From NCBI RefSeq assembly GCF_023721755.1, contig NZ_JAMDLH010000012.1:39541-103540 (forward strand): 64,000 nt of DNA. Reading direction: 5' to 3'. This document shows, piece by piece, positions 54,478 through 63,587 of the stretch. Origin of the DNA: Pleomorphomonas sp. NRK KF1. Lineage in GTDB: Bacteria; Pseudomonadota; Alphaproteobacteria; Rhizobiales; Pleomorphomonadaceae. Position numbers and translations under genes: made by a program. How positions within the stretch are numbered: the first letter of the stretch is position 1; each line of letters begins with the position of its first letter. Under the pieces are notes generated by a model that did not search any database, had not been told where the DNA came from, and was given only the letters and a program-made list of their open reading frames with translations.

Positions 54478-55383
54478 TCAATGCTTCGGTGACCCCGTCG
54501 TTTTCGGCGGCGGCGTATGGCGGTACTTGTCGATGAGGCTCTGCAGCAGGTCCGGATTGCCGGGCGCGTAGTGGATGACCGGCGCGTTGGCCTTTTCCTG
54601 GGCGAGCCTTTCGTAGGCGGCTTCGTCGAGCGGACGGCCGCTTGCGGCGACCTTGCGCGTCCAGGCCTCGAACTCGTCAGGCGAGGTGGCGAGCGCCCTG
54701 AAGCGCATGCCGGAGAAGCCGGCGCCGCTGTAGTTGGCCGACATGCCTCCGAAGGTTCCGGGCTCGCTGGCGATCAGGCTGAGCTCGGTGCGCATGCCGG
54801 CCATGGCGTAGATCTGGCCGGCGAGACCGGGGATGAAGAAGGAGTTCATCACCGTGTCGGAGGTGATGTTGAAATGCACCGGCGTGTCGACGGGAAAGGC
54901 CACCTCGTTGACGCTGGCGATGTTCTGGTCGGGGTAGACGAACAGCCACTTCCAGTCGAGCGCGACGACGTCGATCTCCAGCGTCTCGCCATCGTGTTCC
55001 AGGGCGCGATAGGGGTCGAGGGCGTGGGTGGTCGTCCAGGCGAGGGACCCCAGGGCGACGACGATGAGCAGCGGCACGATCCAGACGACGGCCTCGATGG
55101 CATTGGAACGGGCCCAATCGGGCATCGAGTGCGGGCGCTTGTTCGACGCGCGATAAAGGTAGGCGAAGAGCAGCGCCATCACGATGACTGGCACCACCAC
55201 GAGCAGCATCAGCGCGGTGGAGATGAGGATGAGCTGCTTTTCCCGCGCGGCGATCGGGCCGCTCGGGTCCAGGATGGGAAACCGGCACCCGGCCGCGAGG
55301 AGGGCGAGGCAAAGGACCAACGACGCCGAGCGCAGGCGGGTCGCGAGGCTGCGGGCGCGCCTCAGGCTATCGATGATGGACAC
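54478..55383 (-). CDS. cyoA: Cytochrome bo3 quinol oxidase subunit II CyoA
   Basis: 301 residues from GTG 55383 (MSIIDSLRRARS) with GGAGA seven bases upstream; the frame is open much further upstream but that part is arginine-rich shadow sequence. A lipoprotein signal with lipobox LLAAGC (cysteine near residue 33) is followed by two membrane helices. The cupredoxin-like domain has lost the CuA ligands, as in quinol oxidases (VVALDWKWLFVYPDQNIASVNEVAFPVDTPVHFNITSDTVMNSFFIPGLAGQIYAMAGM). First gene of cyoABCDE. A 20-bp perfect palindrome lies 26 bases upstream. Confidence 0.94.
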   Translation of the reverse strand: MSIIDSLRRARSLATRLRSASLVLCLALLAAGCRFPILDPSGPIAAREKQLILISTALMLLVVVPVIVMALLFAYLYRASNKRPHSMPDWARSNAIEAVVWIVPLLIVVALGSLAWTTTHALDPYRALEHDGETLEIDVVALDWKWLFVYPDQNIASVNEVAFPVDTPVHFNITSDTVMNSFFIPGLAGQIYAMAGMRTELSLIASEPGTFGGMSANYSGAGFSGMRFRALATSPDEFEAWTRKVAASGRPLDEAAYERLAQEKANAPVIHYAPGNPDLLQSLIDKYRHTPPPKTTGSPKH

Positions 55384-55408
55384 GGCAACATCTCCGAAGC
55401 GATCCCTT

Positions 55409-55428
55409 GGAACGGCCATGGCCGTTCC
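55409..55428. promoter_or_regulatory. Perfect 20-bp palindrome upstream of cyoA
   Basis: GGAACGGCCATGGCCGTTCC between the antiporter stop (55524) and the cyoA start (55383). As RNA it could be a terminator-like hairpin for the antiporter gene; as DNA a regulator site for cyo. No T-run follows. Confidence 0.5.
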
Positions 55429-55523
55429 CCATGGTGCGCAGGGCCCCTGCCGGAGAAAGGCCCCCTCGGCCCAACGCGGAAAGGGCGCTCGGGTTCCCCG
55501 CGATCCGTCCTTCATTTCAGGCC

Positions 55524-56786
55524 TCACTTGTTCTCGTCCTTCGCTGGCACGTCGGTCACACGACGGATGACCCGTTCCAGCGTCAGGCCCTGGACGATGG
55601 CCGAGAACAGGATCACCGCGTAGGTGGCCGCCAGGATCAGCTCCCGCTCCGTTCCATCGGGCAAGGACAAGGCGAGGGCGGCGGAGATGGCGCCGCGAAC
55701 CGCCGCCCAGATCAGGATGGTGCCGGCCCCCCGCTCGAAATGCAGCCAGCGCCCCAGCACGGCGAGCGCGGCGGTGACGGTGACGGTGCGGGCGACGAGC
55801 ACCACCGGCACGGCGACCAGACCGAACAGGAAGGGTGTCGCCTGAAGGTGGAGGACCAGCACCTCGAGCCCGAGCAGCACGAACAGGGCGGCATTGAGCA
55901 AGTCGTCGACGAGGCGCCAGAAACCGTAGAAATAGGCGCGCGTGCGCTCGCTCATGCCGCGCGACGTGCCGACGTTGCCGATCAGCACGCCGGAGGCGAC
56001 GACGGTGATCGGCCCGCTGACGGCGATGGCCTCGGCTAGCGCGTAGCCCCCCATGGCCACGGCGAGCGAAATGAGAACCTCGACCGAGTAGTCGTCGATC
56101 TGGCGGAAGGCATGAAGGGCGGCGAAGCCGATGGCGGAGCCGAGCAGCAGGGCGCCGGCGATCTCGGCCAGCATCTCCAGCGTGGCGAGGCCGATGCCGG
56201 TGTCGCCGCTGCCGGTGGCCATCGACAGCGCTAGCGAGAACAGCACCACGCCGACGCCGTCGTTGAAAAGCGACTCGCCCTTGACGTCCACCCGCAACTG
56301 GTCGGGCAGCGTGACGTGCTGAAGCACCGCCGAAACGGCGATCGGATCGGTGGGCGCTATGAGGGCGCCGAACACGAAGCACCAGGCGAAGGAGAGCGAC
56401 AGGCCCAGGACCTCAGCCGCCACGAACAGCATGGCCGCTACCAGCAGGGCCGACAGCACCACCCCGATGGTGGCGAGCAGCGTAATGGCCAGGCTGCGCC
56501 GCTTGAGTTCCTCCCACTCGACGGTGACCGCGGCGGCGAACAGCAGGAAGGCGAGGATGCCGTCCATCAGCGTCGACTCGAGGTCGATGCGCCGCAGCAT
56601 CGTTTCCACCGTGCTGACCGGCCATAGCGACGGCACCAGATACTGGACCGCCAACAGGAGAACCGCCGCGCCGAGCCCCATCAGCAGCAGCGCGATGTGT
56701 TCCGGCAGGCGGATGAAGCGGCGGTTGAGCCAACTGAAGCCGGCGGTCACGAAGACCAGCAGGGCAAAGACTTGGAAAAGGGTCAG
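55524..56786 (-). CDS. CPA1-family Na+/H+ antiporter with probable CTG start
   Basis: 420 residues if started at CTG 56786, which has GGAGG five bases upstream and gives the family-like N-terminus LTLFQVFALLVFVTAGFSWLNRRFIRLP. GTG 56750 would cut into the first membrane helix and has no ribosome-binding site. About twelve helices carry CPA1 motifs FVFGALIAPTDPIAVSAVL, KGESLFNDGVGVVLFSLAL (ion-site aspartates in both) and WAAVRGAISAALALSLP. It exchanges Na+ or K+ for H+ and helps pH homeostasis. It precedes cyoA on the same strand at 140 bases. Confidence 0.88.
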   Translation of the reverse strand: MTLFQVFALLVFVTAGFSWLNRRFIRLPEHIALLLMGLGAAVLLLAVQYLVPSLWPVSTVETMLRRIDLESTLMDGILAFLLFAAAVTVEWEELKRRSLAITLLATIGVVLSALLVAAMLFVAAEVLGLSLSFAWCFVFGALIAPTDPIAVSAVLQHVTLPDQLRVDVKGESLFNDGVGVVLFSLALSMATGSGDTGIGLATLEMLAEIAGALLLGSAIGFAALHAFRQIDDYSVEVLISLAVAMGGYALAEAIAVSGPITVVASGVLIGNVGTSRGMSERTRAYFYGFWRLVDDLLNAALFVLLGLEVLVLHLQATPFLFGLVAVPVVLVARTVTVTAALAVLGRWLHFERGAGTILIWAAVRGAISAALALSLPDGTERELILAATYAVILFSAIVQGLTLERVIRRVTDVPAKDENK

Positions 56787-56862
56787 CTTGGCCTCCGCGC
56801 GCTCATGGTCGGGAAGGGAAAGCCCTGGCCGACCACGCAGGCCGACCGGGGCTCATGCCGGA

Positions 56863-59268
56863 TCACGGCAGGGCATAGGCGATCAGCTCGTCGCTGATCG
56901 GCGTTTCCATGAAGTGATGGCCGCCGGCCATGATCACGAGATACTGCTTGCCATCCACCTCGTAGGTCATCGGCGTCGCCTGGCCACCGCCGGGCAGCGT
57001 GTCGCTCCACAGCATCTCGCCGGTGCGGAGGTCGATCGCCCGGATGAGGTTGTCGGTGGCGGCGGCAATGAACACCACGCCGCCGGCGGTCACCACGGCG
57101 CCGCCGTTGTTGGGCGTGCCGATGTCGATGGGCAGCATGGAGGGGATGCCGAACGGGCCGTTGGTGCGGGCCTGGCCGAAGGGCCGGTCCCACAGCGTCT
57201 TGCCGGTCTTGAGATCGATCGCCCGGATGCCGCCATAGGGCGGTTCCTTGCAGAGGAGCCCGGTGAACGGCAGACGCCAGCCGGCGTTGACGTTGATGGC
57301 GAAGGGCGTTCCCGCCTGCGGGTCGCCGGCGCCCTCGGCTCCGCCGATCTCGCCACGGGCCTGACCGCGCGGCGCCCAGCCCAGCTCGTCCGCCTTGTCA
57401 CGCGGGATGAGGCGCAGGTAGTTGGGCATGTCGTTGTAGTTGGCAACGATGATGCCGCGTCCGGGGTCGACGGCGATGCCGCCCCAGTCCGAGCCGCCGT
57501 TGTAGCCGGGATACTCGATGCTGGATCGCGACGTGGTCGGCGGCGTGTAGAAGCCCTGGTAGCTGGCGGTGCGGAACTGGATGCGACAGACCATCTGGTC
57601 GATCGGCGACATGCCCCACATGTCCTTTTCCGTCAGATCGGGCTTGCGCAGCGTGTGGTAGAGCGAGTGCGGCTGGGTGGGCGAACGTTCCTCGGGCTCG
57701 ACCCCGCCGATGGGCGCCGGCCGTTCCTCCACCTTGGTCAGCGGCTCGCCGGTGCGGCGGTCGAGGACGTAGATGTCGCCCTGCTTGGAGGGCAGCAGCA
57801 AGGCGGGCACGCTGCCACCTTCGGCCGGGAAGTCTATGAGGCTGGCCTGCGAGCCGAGGTCGTAGTCCCAGACGTCCTTGTGCACGGTCTGGAAGTGCCA
57901 GACGGGGCGGCCGGTGCCGACGTCGAGCGCCACGAGCGACGTGGCGTACTCGTTTTCCACGTCACTGCGTTCGCTGCTCCAGTAATCGACCGCCGAGTTG
58001 CCGAGCGGGAGGTAGACGAGGCCGAGTTCCTCGTCGCCGCTTGCCGCCGTCCACATGTTGGGCGTACCGCGCGCGTAGCTTTCGCCGTCCGGCGGCGGGC
58101 CGTTGAGGTCGGGCTGCTTCATGTCCCAGACCCAGCGCAGGGCGCCGGTGACGGCGTCGAACCCCTGGATGGCGCCGGACGGGGCGGTGCGCTTCTGGCC
58201 GTCGAGCACCTGATGGCCGACGACGATGATGCCGCGAACGATGGTCGGTGCTGCGGTGATCGACAGCATGCCCGGCTCCACCTCACCCATGCCGACCTTG
58301 GTGTCGACCGAGCCGTTGTCGCCGAAGGTCTCGCAAGGGGCGCCGGTGTTGGCGTCGACGGCGATCAGGCGGGCGTCGAGCGTGCCTTCGATGATGCGGC
58401 TGGCGCACAGCTCCGTCGGAGCGACGCCGGGCAGGTTGTAGTATGTCACGCCGCGACAGGCGGCCGTGTAGGGAATCCAGTCGTCGCTGACCCTGGGATC
58501 ATAGCGCCAGCGCTCCTTGCCGGTCGCCGCGTCGAGCGAGATCAGGATGTTCTTCGGCGTGCAGAGGTAGAGCGCGTTGCCCACCTTCAGCGGCGTCGTC
58601 TCGGCGCCATACTTGCCTTCCGCGAACGACGACTGGGGCAGATCGCCGGTGTGGATGCTCCAGACGCGCTGGAGCTCGCCGGCGTTATCCGGGGTGATCT
58701 GGTCGAGCGGCGAGTAGCGCCGGGCGCTGTTGCTGCCGCCATAGGTGGGCCAGTCGGCGCCGGCATGCCACAGCGAAGGGTCGGACATGGCGTTGGCCGG
58801 GCCGGCCGGCGGCAGAGCGCCTGCGTAGGTGGTGGTGTGCGGATTGGGCAGGATCAGCGCGATGGCCGCCACGAGAACGACGATCACCGCGTCGGCGACG
58901 AGCGCCGAGCGCCAGTTGCCGAGCCGCGGCGTCAATACGGGAATGGTGGCGACGACGAACAGCAGCAGGACGGTCGGCGCGACGACGCGCGGCACCAGCG
59001 CCCAACCGTCGAAGCCCGTCTCCCAGACCGCCCAGATCAGGGTGGCGGCATAGACGATCACATAGACCCACAAGGCCAGGACGCTGCCGCGCCAGAGAAG
59101 ACCGGCCGTCGCCAGAAGGCCGAGGCCGGCCAGCGCATAATAGGGCGAGCCGCCGACATAGATGAGATAAGCGCCGCCAAAGAACAGGATGAGCCCGATA
59201 AGGCCGATTATCAGCGCGAGAAGAAGAACCGGCCATGGTGACCGGCGCGTTGTTGGAAGAAGGGTCAT
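56863..59268 (-). CDS. gcd: Membrane-bound PQQ-dependent glucose dehydrogenase
   Basis: 801 residues from ATG 59268, with GGAGG seven bases upstream; the open frame to 59535 is not family-like. Five N-terminal membrane helices (residues 10-150) anchor a PQQ beta-propeller in the periplasm: DWPTYGGSNSARRYSPLDQI, GAETTPLKVGNALYLCTPKN, PYTAACRGVTYYNLPG, HKDVWDYDLGSQASLIDFP, WGGIAVDPGRGIIVANYNDMP and GTPNNGGAVVTAGGVVFIAAATDNLIRAIDLRTGE. It oxidises glucose and other aldoses to lactones and passes electrons to ubiquinone, which the adjacent bo3 oxidase can re-oxidise. No pqq biosynthesis genes are in the window. Confidence 0.95.
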   Translation of the reverse strand: MTLLPTTRRSPWPVLLLALIIGLIGLILFFGGAYLIYVGGSPYYALAGLGLLATAGLLWRGSVLALWVYVIVYAATLIWAVWETGFDGWALVPRVVAPTVLLLFVVATIPVLTPRLGNWRSALVADAVIVVLVAAIALILPNPHTTTYAGALPPAGPANAMSDPSLWHAGADWPTYGGSNSARRYSPLDQITPDNAGELQRVWSIHTGDLPQSSFAEGKYGAETTPLKVGNALYLCTPKNILISLDAATGKERWRYDPRVSDDWIPYTAACRGVTYYNLPGVAPTELCASRIIEGTLDARLIAVDANTGAPCETFGDNGSVDTKVGMGEVEPGMLSITAAPTIVRGIIVVGHQVLDGQKRTAPSGAIQGFDAVTGALRWVWDMKQPDLNGPPPDGESYARGTPNMWTAASGDEELGLVYLPLGNSAVDYWSSERSDVENEYATSLVALDVGTGRPVWHFQTVHKDVWDYDLGSQASLIDFPAEGGSVPALLLPSKQGDIYVLDRRTGEPLTKVEERPAPIGGVEPEERSPTQPHSLYHTLRKPDLTEKDMWGMSPIDQMVCRIQFRTASYQGFYTPPTTSRSSIEYPGYNGGSDWGGIAVDPGRGIIVANYNDMPNYLRLIPRDKADELGWAPRGQARGEIGGAEGAGDPQAGTPFAINVNAGWRLPFTGLLCKEPPYGGIRAIDLKTGKTLWDRPFGQARTNGPFGIPSMLPIDIGTPNNGGAVVTAGGVVFIAAATDNLIRAIDLRTGEMLWSDTLPGGGQATPMTYEVDGKQYLVIMAGGHHFMETPISDELIAYALP

Positions 59269-59641
59269 GTGTCGCCTCCGATATGGGTGGCGTTTCGGTC
59301 TTGCCTCGCGTGAAGCGGGACGGCGAGGACGGAATGGCGACCGCATTTCCACTGCGAAATAGGCCTGGAAACTGCCCGAGGGATCCCGTCGACTGTGGCG
59401 GCAACGTTCGGGCCGGCGCATGGTTCCGTTATTGTGAACGTTGCGGGTCGATTGCTTCCCATGGTCGTCCGGAGCGAGGCGTCCGGCCGCAGCAAAGCCA
59501 CAGCGCCGTCGCAAAACGTGCGAGGCCGCGGCCACCTCTTGACGAACCCTGCTTGAATCGAATCAATGGCCGTGTCGTCATGGTTCGCATCGGACCGTCT
59601 CGAGGGAGGACGGCAGTTTTCTTGAGGGGCCGTCGTTCGCC
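59269..59641. other. Divergent intergenic region between gcd and an MFS gene
   Basis: 373 bases between divergent genes, so it must hold both promoters. A candidate CTTGACG...AATCAAT near 59535-59566 points at the MFS gene, but it is weak. No operator palindrome or RNA is clear. Confidence 0.35.
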
Positions 59642-60790
59642 ATGTCCACCGCCATCCTGACGTCCGCCAGCATCGGGCGCGCCGAGCAGTTTTCGACCCG
59701 CGTCGCCTTCTTCATCGCCGGCTTCGGCGGTGCCGTCTGGGCGGCGCTGGTGCCCTTCGCCAAGACGCGGGCCGGCCTCGAAGCCGGCGGGCTCGGCCTG
59801 CTGCTGCTGGCCTTCGGCATCGGCTCGATCATCGCCATGCCGCTCGCGGGCGCCTTGGCCGGCAAATACGGCTGCCGGCGCGTGCTGATCGCCTCGTCGC
59901 TGATGGTCTGCGTGGCCTTGCCGGCGCTCGCCACAGTGTCGAGCGCGCCTCTGCTCGCCGCCGCCTTGTTCATTCTTGGCGCCGGCGTCGGCTCGGTCGA
60001 TTGCGTGATCAACATCCAGGCGGTGATCGTCGAACGGGCGGCCGGCAAGGCGCTGATGAGCGGTTTCCATGGCCTGTTCAGCGTCGGCGGCATCGTCGGC
60101 GCCGCCGGCTGCGCCGGTCTGCTCAGCCTCGGCGCCTCTCCGGTCACGGTTTCACTGGTCGCGGCGGTCTTCACGGCGGCCATGCTGATCTGGGCGGCGC
60201 CGCATTTCCTCGGCTTCGGCGGCGATACTTCCGGTCCGGCTTTCGCGCTGCCGCGCGGGGTGGTGCTGTTCATAGGCGTCCTGTGCTTCATCGTCTTCCT
60301 GACCGAGGGCGCCATCCTCGACTGGAGCGCGGTGTTCCTCACCTTCACGCGCGGCGCCGATCCGGCGCACGCCGGCTTTGGCTACGCGGCCTTCGCCACG
60401 ACCATGACCATCGGCCGCCTCTCGGGCGACGCCATCGTGCGGCGGGTCAGCCGGACGACCATCATCCTGGTCGGCGGGCTTCTCGCCGCGTCGGGTCTCC
60501 TGGTGGCGACGCTGGTGCCGTCAGTCCTGGCAGCGATGGTCGGGTTTGCAATGATCGGCGCCGGCTGCTCCAACATCGTGCCGGTGCTCTACAGCGCCAT
60601 CGGCAAGCAGACGCTGATGCCGGAAAGCGTGGCCGTGCCGGCGGTGACGACGCTGGGCTATGCCGGTATCCTGATGGGGCCGGCGGCCATCGGCTTCGTC
60701 GCCCACGTCGCCTCGCTGCCGACCGCCTTCATGATCATCTCGGTGTTCCTGATCGGCGTGGCGGCGAGCGGACGTTTCCTGAAGGTATAA
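59642..60790 (+). CDS. MFS transporter, YbjJ-like
   Basis: 382 residues with about twelve membrane helices of the major facilitator type: RVAFFIAGFGGAVWAALVPFAKTRAGLEAGGLGLLLLAFGIGSIIAMPLAG, the loop motif GKYGCRRVLIASSLMVC, and the second-half EGAILDWSAVFLTFTRGADPAHAGFGYAAFATTMTIGRLSGD, which resembles E. coli YbjJ. Substrate unknown. Start ATG 59642 follows a purine stretch. It is 43 bases upstream of arfB and may be cotranscribed. Confidence 0.85.
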   Translation: MSTAILTSASIGRAEQFSTRVAFFIAGFGGAVWAALVPFAKTRAGLEAGGLGLLLLAFGIGSIIAMPLAGALAGKYGCRRVLIASSLMVCVALPALATVSSAPLLAAALFILGAGVGSVDCVINIQAVIVERAAGKALMSGFHGLFSVGGIVGAAGCAGLLSLGASPVTVSLVAAVFTAAMLIWAAPHFLGFGGDTSGPAFALPRGVVLFIGVLCFIVFLTEGAILDWSAVFLTFTRGADPAHAGFGYAAFATTMTIGRLSGDAIVRRVSRTTIILVGGLLAASGLLVATLVPSVLAAMVGFAMIGAGCSNIVPVLYSAIGKQTLMPESVAVPAVTTLGYAGILMGPAAIGFVAHVASLPTAFMIISVFLIGVAASGRFLKV

Positions 60791-60833
60791 CGAGGGGTTT
60801 GCGGAGGCGAACGCCGCCCACTATTCTTGCACC

Positions 60834-61259
60834 ATGATCTACGTCGCCGACCGCCTCTATATCGACGAGAAAGACCTTTCCTTCTCCTACGTTCAGGCGT
60901 CCGGGCCGGGCGGGCAGAACGTCAACAAGGTGGCGACGGCGGTGGCGCTGCGCTACGACCTCTACAACGCGTCCGGCATCCCTTGGGAAACCAAGGTGCG
61001 CGCCTCGCGCATCGCCGGCCCCTCGCGGATCACCCAGGCCGGCGAGATCGTCATCCAGGCCCAGCGTTTCCGCTCTCAGGAGCGCAACCGCGAGGATGCC
61101 CTCGATCGCCTCAAGGCCATCCTCGCCGAGGCGGCCATTCCACCCAAGCCGCGCGTCGCCACCAAGCCGACGCGGGCGAGCCAGGTGCGCCGCGTCGACG
61201 CCAAGACCAAGCGCGGGGCCATCAAGCGCGACCGGCGGGCGCCGATCGGCGAGGAGTGA
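60834..61259 (+). CDS. arfB: Alternative ribosome-rescue factor ArfB (YaeJ)
   Basis: 141 residues. Peptidyl-tRNA hydrolase domain with the catalytic GGQ (26-28) in YVQASGPGGQNVNKVATAVALRYD. The C-terminal basic tail (KPRVATKPTRASQVRRVDAKTKRGAIKRDRRAP) inserts into the empty mRNA channel. The short length without codon-recognition domains distinguishes it from RF1/RF2. It releases peptides from stalled ribosomes. The stop is two bases before the next ATG. Confidence 0.95.
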   Translation: MIYVADRLYIDEKDLSFSYVQASGPGGQNVNKVATAVALRYDLYNASGIPWETKVRASRIAGPSRITQAGEIVIQAQRFRSQERNREDALDRLKAILAEAAIPPKPRVATKPTRASQVRRVDAKTKRGAIKRDRRAPIGEE

Positions 61260-61261
61260 TC

Positions 61262-61666
61262 ATGGCGCTTCTGACGGGCGGCTGCCTCTGCGGCCGGGTG
61301 CGCTATGAGGCCGAAAGCGACGGCGCCATCGTCGACTACTGCCATTGCGACAGCTGCCGTCGCTCGACCGGCGGCGCCACGGTGGCGTGGATGCAGGTGT
61401 CGCCGGATCGCTTTCGCGTCACGACCGGCAAGGCGGCCGCCTACCGCTCGTCGCCGGGCGCCACCCGGCATTTCTGCCCTGTTTGCGGCAGCCAGCTCTA
61501 CATGACCGACGACGCGGGACGCTCGGTCGGCGTCACGCTCGGCACGCTCGACGACAAGGAGGCGGTGGCGCCGGTCGCTCATGGCTGGGACGGCGACCGC
61601 CCCAGCTGGCTCTGCCTTGCCGACGAGCTGCCGCGCTTTGCCGGCAATCCCGATTACGACAGCTGA
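61262..61666 (+). CDS. GFA-family (glutathione-dependent formaldehyde-activating-like) zinc protein
   Basis: 134 residues from ATG 61262. Zinc-binding cysteines as in the GFA/CENP-V family: GGCLCGRVRYEA, CHCDSCRRSTGGATVAWM and HFCPVCGSQLYMTDD, then LGTLDD. Function of most members is unknown; only a few are linked to glutathione and formaldehyde. It starts two bases after arfB, so it is the end of an MFS-arfB-gfa unit, and overlaps the 3' end of rmuC by 13 bases. Confidence 0.88.
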   Translation: MALLTGGCLCGRVRYEAESDGAIVDYCHCDSCRRSTGGATVAWMQVSPDRFRVTTGKAAAYRSSPGATRHFCPVCGSQLYMTDDAGRSVGVTLGTLDDKEAVAPVAHGWDGDRPSWLCLADELPRFAGNPDYDS

Positions 61667-63330
61667 TCTTCCGGGGCGGGCAGGGCGCCGGTGTCCTCGT
61701 CCTCGTCTTCGGCGTCAGCGGTTTCCAGCAGGTTGGCGTCGAGCTTCTTGCTGGTCTTGAGACCGAGGGCGCGCAGCATCTCGGCCTGGCGGATGACGTT
61801 GCCGCGACCGGTGGCGAACTTGCCATAGGCGCGATCGTAGGCGGTCTGGGCGTCCTTCAGGCCCTTGCCCACCTTGTCGAGATCTTCGACGAAGCCGACG
61901 AACTTGTCGTAGAGCTCGGCGCCTCGCTTGGCGATGTCCTGAGCGTTCTTGGTCTGCTGTTCCTTCTGCCACAGCTGGGCGACGATACGCACGACGAACA
62001 ACAGCGACGACGGGCTGACCAGCAGGATGTTCTTCTCCCAGGCCTGATGCCACAGTTCGGCGTCGCGGGTGATGGCGACCAGGAAGGCCGGCTCGATCGG
62101 CACGAACAGGATGACGAAGTCGAGCGCGGCGAGGCCGTGGATCTCCTGGTAGTTCTTGGCCGACAGGTCCTTGATGTGGCCGCGAATGCTGTCGAGATGA
62201 CGGCGCAGCGCCGCCTCGCGGGCGGCGTCCTCTTCGGCGGAGGAGAACAGCTCGTAGGCGTTGAGCGACACCTTGCTGTCGATCACCATGAAGCGCTGCC
62301 CTGGCAGGTTCAGCACCACGTCGGGCTGGATGCGGCTGCCGTCCTCGCGCGAATGGCTCTCCTGCGGCACGAAGTGCACGCCCTTGACGAGGCCGGCCGC
62401 TTCCAGCACCCGCTCGAGGATCAGCTCGCCCCAGTTGCCCTGGCTCTTGTTCTGGCCGCGCAGGGCCGAGGTGAGGTTGTTGGCGTCGCGCGAGAGCTGC
62501 TGGTTGAGGCTGAACAGCTGCCGCACCTGCTCGCCGAGCGCCGAGCGCTCCTTGGCCTCGTTGATGTAGACTTCCTCGACCTTGCCCTTGAAGTCGGCGA
62601 GCTGCACCTTGAGCGGGTCGATCAGCGTGCCGAGCGAAACGCGGTTGGCTTCAGAGAAGGACTTGGACTTTTCCTCCAGTATGTCGGCGGCCAGCGCCTT
62701 GAACTGGTCGGAGAGCTGCGTCCGCGCCTCCTGCAGCAAGGCGAGCTTTTCCGCCGATGCCTTGCGCTCCTCCTCGGCGCGCGAGCGCATGTCGGTGAGG
62801 GCAACGCGGGCTTCGCCGAGCAGCCGTTGCGCCTCCTCGCGCTGTTCTCGGGCCTTGAGAAGATCGGCCTTCAAGCCTTCCGCTTCTTCAGTCTTGGCTC
62901 GGAGGTCGGCGTTGGCGGCGCTGAGCTTGGACTGGACCGTGCCGAGCGCCTCGCGCAGGTCGGCTTCGTCTTCCTCGTTTCGGCTCTTGGTGTCGGCGAG
63001 CGCGGCGCGCGCCGCTTCCAGTTCGCGGTCGAGGCGCCGCGTCTCGTTGTCGCGCTCTTCCAGCGTGGCGCGGGTGCGGGCGAGATCGGTGTTGAGAGCG
63101 GCATGCTGCTCCTTGAGCCGGGCGAGCTGGCTGTCGGCGTCGGCAAGGCGCAAGGCGCGCTCCTCGAGGCGCGCCAGCTCCAGCCGGCCGGCCGCTTCGC
63201 TTTCGGCGAGACGGCGACGGGCGGCGGCATTCGTCAAGGCAAGGATCAAGAGGCCCGCCACCAGGATCGAGGCAATGACGATGACCGGCATCGCCTCGGC
63301 GAGGGTGGTGGTCGTGAAAAAGTCCGGCAC
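61654..63330 (-). CDS. rmuC: DNA recombination protein RmuC
   Basis: 558 residues. One N-terminal membrane helix (MPVIVIASILVAGLLILALTNAAA), a coiled coil to about residue 220 full of LRE/AEE heptads, and the RmuC nuclease-like domain (RGQNKSQGNWGELILERVLEAAGLVKGVHFVPQ, QPDVVLNLPGQRFMVIDSKVSLNAYE, VILFVPIEPAFLVAI, LLVSPSSLLFVVRIVAQLWQKEQQ). RmuC limits rearrangements at inverted repeats in E. coli. Acidic C-terminal tail (ETADAEDEDEDTGALPAPED). Divergent from the rRNA operon promoter. Confidence 0.95.
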   Translation of the reverse strand: MPDFFTTTTLAEAMPVIVIASILVAGLLILALTNAAARRRLAESEAAGRLELARLEERALRLADADSQLARLKEQHAALNTDLARTRATLEERDNETRRLDRELEAARAALADTKSRNEEDEADLREALGTVQSKLSAANADLRAKTEEAEGLKADLLKAREQREEAQRLLGEARVALTDMRSRAEEERKASAEKLALLQEARTQLSDQFKALAADILEEKSKSFSEANRVSLGTLIDPLKVQLADFKGKVEEVYINEAKERSALGEQVRQLFSLNQQLSRDANNLTSALRGQNKSQGNWGELILERVLEAAGLVKGVHFVPQESHSREDGSRIQPDVVLNLPGQRFMVIDSKVSLNAYELFSSAEEDAAREAALRRHLDSIRGHIKDLSAKNYQEIHGLAALDFVILFVPIEPAFLVAITRDAELWHQAWEKNILLVSPSSLLFVVRIVAQLWQKEQQTKNAQDIAKRGAELYDKFVGFVEDLDKVGKGLKDAQTAYDRAYGKFATGRGNVIRQAEMLRALGLKTSKKLDANLLETADAEDEDEDTGALPAPEDQLS

Positions 63331-63558
63331 GGCGACTCCTTGTCGTTTCCGTTTTGTTTACCATATCTGCATCGTGTCGCCGTGGAAACCGCACGCTATT
63401 GGCGGAGGCTTTCCCGGAGCTGGATGGAAAAGGCCGGAAAAGCCGGGGTCGGCCATCAGGGCCTCCGGGTCTGTGGATAGAGACGGCTAACGAAAAGCCC
63501 GGAAAACCGGGCGTTGGCGGTCCATCGGCTTCTGTGACGGTTTTTTGAAGAAAAGCCG

Positions 63559-63587
63559 TTGACAGGTCGGGAAGGCCCTCCTATAAC
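63559..63587 (+). promoter_or_regulatory. Ribosomal RNA operon promoter
   Basis: TTGACA, exactly 17 bases, TATAAC followed by a C/G-rich discriminator. This near-consensus site with the leader sequence behind it is typical of an rrn P1 promoter in alphaproteobacteria. Confidence 0.85.
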
